Source of the DNA: Flavobacterium soyae
GTDB taxonomy: Bacteria > Bacteroidota > Bacteroidia > Flavobacteriales > Flavobacteriaceae
Length of the DNA: 64,000 nucleotides
Direction: 5' to 3'
NCBI RefSeq assembly: GCF_021245985.1
Contig: NZ_JAJQXA010000015.1
Span: 38,438-102,437 of the forward strand
Shown here: positions 53,583-61,579 of the stretch, one piece after another
Layout: every line of letters starts with the position of its first letter
Position numbering within the stretch: position 1 is the stretch's first letter
Program-made: the position numbers and the translations under genes
Notes under the pieces: model-generated
What the model saw: the letters and a program-made list of their open reading frames with translations, nothing else
Told to the model about the DNA's origin: nothing
Database searches by the model: none

Positions 53583-55766
53583 TTAATAGCAATCAGTTAA
53601 TAACTGCCCGTTATTTTTATAATCTAATAGTGTTTTATTTCCGTTTGCCAAACACAATTCATCGAGAATTGTTTCAACATCTTTTTGCATCGTAAGAGAT
53701 CCGCAAATCATAATAACGCCGCCTTGTTTCAATAAATCAATAAAAAAAGCAGTATCTCTTTTTATCAAATCCATTACATAAATATGTTCAGCTTCGCGCG
53801 ATAAAGCTACATGAAAATTATCCAAATGTTCTTTTTGAATCATTATCCCTGCAAACTTTTTATAAGCCTGAAGTGTTGGTGTTTCCATTCTAAATCCGCT
53901 GTATAAATGTATTTCTTTCTTAGTCTTATTTTGTTCGATCATTCCTAAGAAGGGGGCAATTCCGGTTCCGTTTGAAATAAAAGCGATTTTTGGTGCTTTA
54001 TTTGGAAAATGAAAAGCTTTATTATTGATAATTCTGGCTTTTATTGTATCTCCAATTTCTAAATTATTTAGAAACCCTGATCCTAATCCGTTTGGATGCA
54101 GTTTTACAACCAACTGTACGTTTCCTGAATGATTTCCAATCGAGTAGAGGCGTTCTCTGGAATCATTTGCAGGGTAAATTGCGAGTAAATCACCTGATGC
54201 AAATTTTGTTCTGCTATTGGCGCATAAAGTCAATATAAAAGTATGTTCGGTATCAGAGATTGGTGTTTTATCTAAAACCATTAATTTCTGCAAACCTTTA
54301 GGAATGTGATTGTATAAAGATGGAGTAGCGGCTAACGGAATTTCAGCTTTGGCACTCCATAATTTTATCCATTCTACAAATTCTATTGCCGATTTATCAT
54401 TAACAGTCTGTAAATCTAAAAAACGTTCTGCCCAGCTTTGAGTTTCCAAAAACTGGTCGATTTCAATTGCAAATCCACAGAAATCAGGATATGATTTTGA
54501 ACCAAAACCAACGACAGAGAATTTAATTTTTTGCTCTTGATTTTGTTTCTGTAAAAGCGTTTTAAATTTAGTTCCGTTAGAAGGTGCGTCTCCCAAACCG
54601 TGTGTTGACGAAAAAACAATAATATGCTCTGCTTTCGGGTAAACCGAAAAACTATTTAATTCCGCAATAAAAGCTTTTTTTCCGTGACCGATTAATTGTT
54701 TCAAAATGGCATTGGCAAATCTAAAAGAACTTCCATTTTCAGAACCAACTAAAAGAATATATTTGCTTTCATTGGCTTTGAATTTATTTTTAATTCGGCT
54801 TGATCTTCTTTTTAAAGTAATCGCAAAGCCTGAATAAATAAAGAAAAGAATATTGATACAGGCAATGGCTAAAATAACCGCCCAAATTCCGTTTATTCTT
54901 CCCGTATGAAGGTCAAGGCTTAAAGCAGATAACTGAACGGCAAGCGGTGAACGTTTTTCTGAAATCAAAGTTCCATCAACCTGATTTACTTCTATTTCAC
55001 GATCTTTAAGTTCAATGATATAATATTCTTCCGGATCATCGGTAAAAGGAAATTCGATTTTTTTTACGTCAGACAGAAGTGTAGTTTTTAAGACCGAAGT
55101 TTTTTTGGCTTCCGCCGAAAGTTCTGTTTTTACAGGTTTTGCTTTTTCTTCACCCATAAAAAAGTTGAACCTTTCGAGCGATAAATACGTTCCGGTAAGT
55201 GCAATGATGAAAATTGGAATTAAAGCCAGACGCCCTAAAAGCACATGATAGTACTGAGCAAAATATTCTTTTATGATTTTCGAAAAGAAATTACGAATTC
55301 CTCGTTGTCTTTTAAGAACAAGTACAAAACCCGAAATGGAAATCAACAATAAACAAAAAGAGATTACGCCCACAAAAAAACGTCCGGTTTCATGAAGAAA
55401 CAACGAACGATGAAAACCTGTTACCCATTGAATAAATTCGCTCTTTTTTTTAGGATTTCCTAATGTTTTTCCGGTTTTTGGGTCAATGTAAGCATTAACA
55501 TCATTTCCATCTGCATCAATTGCCTGAAGCGTTACAAATTGATTGTAATCGACACTCAATTCTGTAATTTCTGAGTATTCTTTCTTTACTATTGGCAGTG
55601 TTTCTCCCAATGTTATTTTATCAAAATTGGCTGCTTTATACGGAAGTGTTTTTTCCTGTACGGCATCGACTGCCAGAATAATTCCGGTGACAGATGCTAA
55701 AAGCAGAAATATCGAAGAAAATAAGGCCAAAGCCAAGTGAGCGTAACGCCAAAAAGAAAGAGTCAT
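53583..55766 (-). CDS. PepSY-membrane / flavodoxin / ferredoxin-reductase fusion
   Basis: 727-residue inner-membrane flavoprotein that should carry electrons from NAD(P)H across or into the membrane. The N-terminal half is a PepSY-associated membrane domain with four helices (about 10-33, 122-145, 172-198, 290-315) and periplasmic loops. A flavodoxin domain follows (YILLVGSENGSSFRFANAIL, VVFSSTHGLGDAPSNG). The C-terminal ferredoxin-NADP-reductase part has the FAD motif RERLYSIGNHSG and nucleotide motifs FISNGTGIAPFLGM and MICGSLTMQKDVE. Its neighbours are DUF2271 and ApbE, so extracytoplasmic flavin or iron reduction is likely. Confidence 0.85.
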   Translation of the reverse strand: MTLSFWRYAHLALALFSSIFLLLASVTGIILAVDAVQEKTLPYKAANFDKITLGETLPIVKKEYSEITELSVDYNQFVTLQAIDADGNDVNAYIDPKTGKTLGNPKKKSEFIQWVTGFHRSLFLHETGRFFVGVISFCLLLISISGFVLVLKRQRGIRNFFSKIIKEYFAQYYHVLLGRLALIPIFIIALTGTYLSLERFNFFMGEEKAKPVKTELSAEAKKTSVLKTTLLSDVKKIEFPFTDDPEEYYIIELKDREIEVNQVDGTLISEKRSPLAVQLSALSLDLHTGRINGIWAVILAIACINILFFIYSGFAITLKRRSSRIKNKFKANESKYILLVGSENGSSFRFANAILKQLIGHGKKAFIAELNSFSVYPKAEHIIVFSSTHGLGDAPSNGTKFKTLLQKQNQEQKIKFSVVGFGSKSYPDFCGFAIEIDQFLETQSWAERFLDLQTVNDKSAIEFVEWIKLWSAKAEIPLAATPSLYNHIPKGLQKLMVLDKTPISDTEHTFILTLCANSRTKFASGDLLAIYPANDSRERLYSIGNHSGNVQLVVKLHPNGLGSGFLNNLEIGDTIKARIINNKAFHFPNKAPKIAFISNGTGIAPFLGMIEQNKTKKEIHLYSGFRMETPTLQAYKKFAGIMIQKEHLDNFHVALSREAEHIYVMDLIKRDTAFFIDLLKQGGVIMICGSLTMQKDVETILDELCLANGNKTLLDYKNNGQLLTDCY

Positions 55767-55901
55767 TTAGTGTATTCTAGAAATGTAATAAAATGTTTAA
55801 AGCTTTGCCAAAATTAAAACTTTGACAAAGCCTGGATTCAAGTTTAAGCAGAAAAAATAATATTCATGCTTATAATGAGGTTAAGAAATAATTACCAAAA
55901 A

Positions 55902-56372
55902 TTATATTTTGTTTAGCCTTACGTATTTGATGTAACCTTTTCCGTCTGTTTTGTCAGCAAGGCCTTCTGTTGAAAGCGGAATTTCAAGATCACTTACATA
56001 ATATTTCTGGTCTTCAACTGCAGACTCAAAACGCAATTTGTAGCCTTTATTAATTTTTGAATCCTCAATTTCTATTGTGGTCACGCTGCGATCGCCGCCA
56101 GTAACAGATGCACCTGTTTTGGCACTGATGTCTTCTTTTTTTTGGGCATGGAATTTATTCCATTCTTTCAAAGAGCTGTACCATTTTTTATCGTCACCCA
56201 TTACATAAAGTGTTTTTTCGTATCCGCCAGTCGGGTTAATAAGCGAAACCACAATATATGCACCTTCTCCCATATAATTTGCCATTTGCAGCATACATTT
56301 GTATTTGCTTGATTGTGCATTTGACTGAAAAGAAACAAGGCAGATAAGAGCGATTTTAAGTATAGATTTCAT
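55902..56372 (-). CDS. DUF2271-type exported protein, probable FMN carrier
   Basis: 156-residue exported protein (signal peptide ends SNAQS, residue 20). The layout fits DUF2271: NYMGEGAYIVVSLINPTGGY, LYVMGDDKKWYSSLKEWNKF, then DISAKTGASVTGGDRS and RFESAVEDQKYYVSDLEIPL. The motif TGASVT (residues 86-91) matches the S/T-G-A-S/T-x-T pattern to which ApbE attaches FMN in NqrC and RnfG type proteins, with Ser89 as the likely attachment residue. It is followed by the PepSY reductase and apbE. FMN attachment is an inference from motif and neighbours. Confidence 0.8.
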   Translation of the reverse strand: MKSILKIALICLVSFQSNAQSSKYKCMLQMANYMGEGAYIVVSLINPTGGYEKTLYVMGDDKKWYSSLKEWNKFHAQKKEDISAKTGASVTGGDRSVTTIEIEDSKINKGYKLRFESAVEDQKYYVSDLEIPLSTEGLADKTDGKGYIKYVRLNKI

Positions 56373-56476
56373 TTTAATTAATTGTGAATTATGAGTTGTG
56401 AATTATGAGTTTTGTTTTGGGGTTATAAGTTAAGATATAATTTATAAGTAGTATACAACTCATAACTTAAAAAATG

Positions 56477-57964
56477 CTATTTTAAAAAATCAATTGAAAC
56501 GTTGTTTTTTGTAAGCAGTTCATTTTCTTTAGCTAAAGCATAAGCAGTTTCGTCAAACTCAGTGTTGATGTCTTTTTTTGCTCCTGCAGAAATAAGATAT
56601 TTTAAGACAGCATCATCTTTAGCAACCATTGCAGCTCTGTGTAAAGCTGTTAAACCATCTTTATTTTTAGCATTTATATCTACTTTTAAATCTGTAATTT
56701 TTTTAAGAAGTGTGATATCATTTTTCGTAACTGCTAAATGATATAAAGTATTTCCGTCTTTTTGTGCAGCTGCTAAGTTTAATCCTTTGTCCTGAAGTAA
56801 TTTTGCTTTAGCATCAAAAGGATCAGCAGTAGTTCCTTTTCCGGCTGGTTTATATGATTGAACCAGATAAACTCCTAAATTATTTCCGTCTTTGTCTTTT
56901 ACATTTACATCAGCACCTTTGCCTAAAAGTAAAGCTGCAGCTTCTGGAGTTCCTGATCGTACTGCGTTTGTCAAGGCCGATTCTCCTTTTAAGTTTTGGG
57001 TATTTATGTTTTTTACTGCAGGAAGTAAAATTTCTAAAACTGTAGTTTCTTTGGCTGCAGCTGCTGCCATTAAAGGCGTATTTCCTTCTTTATCAGCTTT
57101 ATTAGCATCGGTACCTTTACTTAAAAAATATTTAACGATTTCAGCCTGATTTGGTTTGCCTGCTAAAATGTGCAATACATTTTGTCCGGCTTTATTTTGT
57201 GCCGTTGGTTTCAGCTTTACTTCTTCAACTAAAAATTTATACGTTTCAATTGTATTAGTTTCTCTACGGTTACCCTGAGCTGCAGTAAAAAGAGCATTAT
57301 CATTTGGTTTTATTCCTTTTTCAAGAAGTTTTTTCAAGAAAGGAATGTTTCCAGATCTTGCTGCATATGTAAAAGCAGTATTTCCGTCATTGTCTACATC
57401 TTTAAGTGATAATCCTTTTGAAGTAAAATATTCAGCAGCTTTTAAATCTTTATCAGAAGGAATTGCCAAAAGTAATAAGTTAGCACCGTTTGCATATTTT
57501 TTCTTTGGGTCGATTCCGGCTTTAAAAAAGGCATCATACAAAGCAGGATTTGATTGTCCGTTTGAAGCTGCAAAATCTACAGGAGTTGTACCGTGGCTGT
57601 CTTCAAACTTAACATCAGAACCTTTTCCAATTAAATATTCTACCAATTCAGTATTTCCTTTGTAAGCGGCCCAGTGTAAATATATACGATTATCGTGTGT
57701 TAATTTAGTAATTGAGTTTCCGGGCTGGTCAATTAAAAATTTGATAGTTTCATTTGGAGCATCGTTATTGATTGCCAGTGTAGTAACATCAAAAGCATTT
57801 ATGTTGGCTTCAGCAGGATTGTTTCCTTTTGCTATTTCTGCTTTAACAGTTTCAACATTAGGAGACGTTTTCCAAAATGACGGTTCTAAAAGTGTATTTT
57901 TTTGCTGTGCACTAACAAATAAAGTTGCTGCAAATGCTAAAGAAATAAAAAGATTCTTTTTCAT
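56477..57964 (-). CDS. Exported ankyrin-repeat protein
   Basis: 495-residue protein with a signal peptide (MKKNLFISLA to VSAQQ). From about residue 60 onward it consists of roughly ten ankyrin repeats, for instance NRIYLHWAAYKGNTELVEYL, NTAFTYAARSGNIPFLKKLL, NTPLMAAAAAKETTVLEILL, GESALTNAVRSGTPEAAALL and DGLTALHRAAMVAKDDAVLK. It is a periplasmic or surface protein-binding scaffold with no catalytic domain. It is first in the minus-strand cluster; an AT-rich gap with GTGAATTATGAGTT direct repeats separates it from the DUF2271 gene by about 100 bases. Its part in the electron-transfer cluster is unknown. Confidence 0.87.
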   Translation of the reverse strand: MKKNLFISLAFAATLFVSAQQKNTLLEPSFWKTSPNVETVKAEIAKGNNPAEANINAFDVTTLAINNDAPNETIKFLIDQPGNSITKLTHDNRIYLHWAAYKGNTELVEYLIGKGSDVKFEDSHGTTPVDFAASNGQSNPALYDAFFKAGIDPKKKYANGANLLLLAIPSDKDLKAAEYFTSKGLSLKDVDNDGNTAFTYAARSGNIPFLKKLLEKGIKPNDNALFTAAQGNRRETNTIETYKFLVEEVKLKPTAQNKAGQNVLHILAGKPNQAEIVKYFLSKGTDANKADKEGNTPLMAAAAAKETTVLEILLPAVKNINTQNLKGESALTNAVRSGTPEAAALLLGKGADVNVKDKDGNNLGVYLVQSYKPAGKGTTADPFDAKAKLLQDKGLNLAAAQKDGNTLYHLAVTKNDITLLKKITDLKVDINAKNKDGLTALHRAAMVAKDDAVLKYLISAGAKKDINTEFDETAYALAKENELLTKNNVSIDFLK

Positions 57965-58696
57965 ATTATGTTATGTTGTTTATTGGAGTTTTAGTTCCAA
58001 AAATTATTGATGAGACAATTGTCTATTTAGAATAAATCAAAATAATAGCAAATGTAAAGATTAATATTTTTATAGCAAGTTTTATTGCTTTTAAAAATTT
58101 AATTCTAATGATTTTTTTATTTAAATCCTGTATTGACAGCTATCTTCTTATGGAACAACTATTTTTTAAACCGTAAGACTGCAGTTTTATATTTTGGTTT
58201 AATTAGTGTTTAATGTTTTTTATTGTTTTTAAATTTAAAATGCTTAAAATTAAGTGTTTATAATTTGTGTAAGTAGAACGATTTTTAAAAATCTGTTTTT
58301 CTTTTTTACTAAAAACGGATTCTTTTAAGACGAGATTTGACGTTTACATTTGCTTAAAATTGGATCAAAAAAGTCCAAAATTGAACTTTGTATGTTGATA
58401 ACTGTTTTTTCTTTTTTGGGATTTTTTTCTTTTTTTATGTTGACAACTTTATTTAGATTCAGTTTAAATAACTGGTATGTGGGCAACTACGAAAAATTAT
58501 GTGCCTGTTAATAAATTGTTTTTTAATGGTTTTCGACCCAGTTTTCCCCTGTTGATAATTGCTCGGATTTTTAACATCAAAACCTAGACAAAAGAAGAAT
58601 GGCGGGTTAATTTTACATATATAGAAAAAGCAGTAATTCCCACCTCAAATCCTGTAGTTTTCTATTCTTACTTAGTCACCGTTAAATACTATATAT
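57965..58696. other. Gap between the ankyrin gene and nrdB (divergent promoters)
   Basis: 731 bases, very AT-rich, no credible gene on either strand. The right half holds three DnaA-box-like sites. ACTATATATATG sits about 15 bases before the nrdB start and ACATATATAG at about 58615; these loosely recall NrdR boxes but are not spaced as a pair, so they are not called. Confidence 0.6.
58393..58558 (-). promoter_or_regulatory. Three DnaA-box-like sites upstream of nrdB
   Basis: TGTTGATAA at 58393-58401 and 58550-58558 reads TTATCAACA on the minus strand, one mismatch from the DnaA box TTATCCACA. TGTTGACAA at 58438-58446 has two mismatches. All point the same way. E. coli nrdAB is controlled by DnaA boxes in the same place. 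In AT-rich DNA such near-matches can arise by chance. Confidence 0.4.
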
Positions 58697-59671
58697 ATGT
58701 CTATATTTGATAAAAGAGTCAATTATAAACCTTTTGAATACCCGGAGGTTTTACAATTTACAGAAGCGATAAATAAAGCGTATTGGGTTCATACAGAAGT
58801 TGATTTTACTGCTGATACTCAGGATTTTCATGCTCATTTAACAACTGCAGAAAAAACTGCCGTAAAGAACAGTCTGTTGGCAATTGCTCAGATTGAGGTA
58901 GCTGTAAAAAGCTTTTGGGGAAATATCTATGAACACTTTCCAAAACCTGAATTTAATGGTTTAGGTACCACTTTTGCAGAGTGTGAATTCAGACATTCTG
59001 AAGCCTATTCGCGTCTTCTTGAAGTATTAGGTTATAACGATGAATTTGAAAAACTTCTTAACGTGCCTGTTATTCGCAGACGTGTAGATTATCTTTCAAA
59101 TGTTTTAAAAGATACTCGCTCTCAGGACAATCGTAAATATATGGTTTCATTGATTTTGTTTAGTATCCTGATCGAAAATGTTTCACTTTTCAGTCAGTTT
59201 GCTATTCTGCTTTCTTTTACAAGATTTAAAGGCTATATGAAAAATGTAAGCAATATTATTGCCTGGACTTCTATCGACGAACAGATTCATGCTAATGGCG
59301 GAATTTACATCATCAATAAAATCAGAGAAGAATTCCCGGATTATTTTGATGCTGATACTTTAGAATTAGTAAGAGAAACGGTTAAGGATTCTATTGCAGT
59401 CGAATCAGACATATTAGACTGGATATTTGAAGAAGGTGAAATCGAAAGTATCAAAAAAGGTGATTTGGTTAATTTTATGAAATTCAGAATTGACGAAAGT
59501 TTAAAACAAATTGGTATTCCAACAATTTTCAATGTTAATATTGAAGATTACAAAGCTTTGGCCTGGTTTGAAGAAGAAGTTTTTGCGAACAGTCTCGATG
59601 ATTTCTTTGCAAAACGTCCTGTAGAATATACCAAACATGATAAAAGTATTACGGCAAACGACCTTTTTTAA
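58697..59671 (+). CDS. nrdB: Class I ribonucleotide reductase, radical-generating subunit (NrdB), class Id-like
   Basis: 324-residue cytoplasmic beta subunit that holds the metal cofactor starting the radical for deoxynucleotide synthesis. Metal ligands are visible: Glu67 (AQIEVAV), Glu97 and His100 (ECEFRHSEAY), Glu160 (ILIENVS), and Glu195 with His198 (DEQIH). Tyr104 occupies the usual radical-tyrosine place. The first ligand is Glu, not the Asp of E. coli. These features fit the superoxide-activated dimanganese class Id enzyme described from Flavobacterium johnsoniae. No ATP-cone is attached. nrdA begins 12 bases downstream. Confidence 0.93.
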   Translation: MSIFDKRVNYKPFEYPEVLQFTEAINKAYWVHTEVDFTADTQDFHAHLTTAEKTAVKNSLLAIAQIEVAVKSFWGNIYEHFPKPEFNGLGTTFAECEFRHSEAYSRLLEVLGYNDEFEKLLNVPVIRRRVDYLSNVLKDTRSQDNRKYMVSLILFSILIENVSLFSQFAILLSFTRFKGYMKNVSNIIAWTSIDEQIHANGGIYIINKIREEFPDYFDADTLELVRETVKDSIAVESDILDWIFEEGEIESIKKGDLVNFMKFRIDESLKQIGIPTIFNVNIEDYKALAWFEEEVFANSLDDFFAKRPVEYTKHDKSITANDLF

Positions 59672-59683
59672 AAGAAAAACAGT

Positions 59684-61381
59684 ATGAGTACAATAGATAC
59701 AAATGAAGTAAATAGTCTTCCGCAAAATGAAGCAGGAACCAAAATGTGGTGGAAGAACTCTGAAAGCGAGCAAATTTTAAATCGCGGTTATCTTTTAAAA
59801 GGTGAAACGGTAGAAGGTGCAATTGACAGAATTTGTACTGCAGCTGCAAGAAGATTGTATAAACCGGAATTAAAAGAATCTTTTGTAGAAATGATCGAAC
59901 GCGGCTGGATGAGTATCAGCTCTCCGGTTTGGGCTAATATGGGAACCGAAAGAGGTTTGCCTATTTCTTGTTTTAACGTACATGTTCCAGATAAAATTGA
60001 AGGAATTACACATAAACTGGGCGAAGTTATCATGCAGACTAAAATAGGCGGTGGAACATCGGGTTATTTTGGGGAATTACGTGAGCGCGGAAGTGCCGTA
60101 ACGGATAACGGAAAAAGCAGCGGAGCCGTAAGTTTCATGAGGCTTTTTGATACGGCTATGGATACGATTTCGCAGGGCGGTGTGCGTCGCGGTGCATTTG
60201 CTGCATATTTAGATATCGATCATCCGGATATTGAAGAGTTTTTGAAAATTAAAAGTATTGGAAATCCAATCCAGAATTTGTTTACCGGAATTTGTGTTCC
60301 TGATTACTGGATGCAGGAAATGATTGACGGAGATAATGATAAAAGACAAATTTGGGCAAAAGTTTTAGAAAGCCGCCAGCAAAAAGGGCTTCCTTATATC
60401 TTTTTTAGTGATAATGTAAATAAAAGCAAGCCACAGGTTTATAAAGATCAAAATCTAAGAATCAACGCAAGTAATTTATGCAGTGAAATTATGCTTCCGT
60501 CAACTCAGGACGAATCGTTCATTTGTTGCTTATCGTCAATGAATTTGGAGCTTTATGAAGAATGGAAAGATACAGAAGCGGTAAAACTGGCCATCTTTTT
60601 CCTTGATGCTGTATTACAGGAATTCATCGAAAAAACAGAAGGAAACTATTATCTTTCTGCTGCGAACAAATTTGCTAAAAGACATCGTGCATTAGGTTTA
60701 GGCGTTTTAGGATGGCATTCTTATCTGCAAAAAAATATGATTCCGTTTGAAGGAATGGAAGCTAAATTGAAAACGACAGAAATTTTCAAACATATAAGTA
60801 ATAAAGCGGATAAAGCTACTCAGGAATTAGCCAGAATTTATGGTGAACCGGAATTGTTAAAAGGTTATGGAAGACGTAATACGACAACGATGGCAATTGC
60901 ACCAACAACTTCGTCTTCGGCAATTTTAGGACAGACTTCTCCGGGAATTGAACCTTTTAGCAGTAATTATTATAAGGCTGGTTTGAGTAAAGGTAATTTT
61001 ATGCGTAAAAACAAATACCTTAAAAAATTACTGGAAGATAAAGGTTTGGATAATGAAGAAGTCTGGAGAGAAATTATGCTGAACGGTGGAAGTGTTCAGC
61101 ATATGTCTCAGCTTTCTCAAATTGAAAAGGATGTTTTTAAAACGTTTAAAGAAATCAGTCAGCTTGAAATTATACAGCAAGCAGCTATTCGTCAGAAATT
61201 TGTAGATCAGGGACAAAGTTTGAATCTTAATATTCCGGCCGAACTGCCAATTAAGGAAGTAAACCGTTTAATGATCGAAGCCTGGCAGTTAGGCGTAAAA
61301 AGTTTGTATTACCAAAGAAGCCAAAGTGTTTCTAAAGAATTGGTAACAAGTTTAGTTACCTGCAGCAGCTGCGAATCGTAA
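59684..61381 (+). CDS. nrdA: Class I ribonucleotide reductase, catalytic subunit (NrdA), minimal form
   Basis: 565-residue catalytic subunit that reduces ribonucleoside diphosphates. Active-site elements are present: a substrate-site cysteine in LPISCFNVHVP, the NLCSEI triad (Asn, Cys, Glu), the partner cysteines in ESFICCLSSMN, MAIAPTTSSSAILG, the radical-path tyrosines in VKSLYYQRS, and the C-terminal redox pair CSSC. It is about 200 residues shorter than E. coli NrdA: the N-terminal ATP-cone is missing and loops are trimmed, as in the minimal class Id alpha subunit. Overall activity regulation by ATP/dATP is therefore probably absent. Same operon as nrdB. Confidence 0.93.
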   Translation: MSTIDTNEVNSLPQNEAGTKMWWKNSESEQILNRGYLLKGETVEGAIDRICTAAARRLYKPELKESFVEMIERGWMSISSPVWANMGTERGLPISCFNVHVPDKIEGITHKLGEVIMQTKIGGGTSGYFGELRERGSAVTDNGKSSGAVSFMRLFDTAMDTISQGGVRRGAFAAYLDIDHPDIEEFLKIKSIGNPIQNLFTGICVPDYWMQEMIDGDNDKRQIWAKVLESRQQKGLPYIFFSDNVNKSKPQVYKDQNLRINASNLCSEIMLPSTQDESFICCLSSMNLELYEEWKDTEAVKLAIFFLDAVLQEFIEKTEGNYYLSAANKFAKRHRALGLGVLGWHSYLQKNMIPFEGMEAKLKTTEIFKHISNKADKATQELARIYGEPELLKGYGRRNTTTMAIAPTTSSSAILGQTSPGIEPFSSNYYKAGLSKGNFMRKNKYLKKLLEDKGLDNEEVWREIMLNGGSVQHMSQLSQIEKDVFKTFKEISQLEIIQQAAIRQKFVDQGQSLNLNIPAELPIKEVNRLMIEAWQLGVKSLYYQRSQSVSKELVTSLVTCSSCES

Positions 61382-61406
61382 AAGATAAAAAAGCCGAATC
61401 TTATTT

Positions 61407-61449
61407 TGAACTGCCCCCAAAAAGTTAGACACTATTTGGGGCTTTTTTT
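61407..61449 (+). terminator. Terminator of nrdBA formed from an IS3-family-like end
   Basis: CCCCAAA (61415-61421) pairs with TTTGGGG (61435-61441) and is followed by CTTTTTTT, 34 bases after the nrdA stop. The first arm lies in TGAACTGCCCCCAAAAAGTT followed by AGACAC, which strongly resembles the terminal inverted repeat of IS3-family elements. No transposase remains, so this is a relict end serving as a terminator. Confidence 0.6.
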
Positions 61450-61579
61450 ATGTGTTTAAATTAAAGATGTATACCAATAAATTAGGCATTCTTTTTATTG
61501 AGAATTTAATTTAGTTCTCATAAAATCTTAATTTAGCAACCAGAAATTATCATCCAAAACAAATAAATACCCGCAGTAA

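Noticed and set aside
57345..57665. 106-codon frame opposite the ankyrin gene
   Set aside because: Antisense to a convincing repeat protein; its composition mirrors the ankyrin codons and no start signal or homology is recognisable.
58610..58696. NrdR boxes ahead of nrdB
   Set aside because: ACATATATAG and ACTATATATATG resemble half of the consensus, but they lie about 70 bases apart rather than as a close tandem pair and are expected in such AT-rich DNA.
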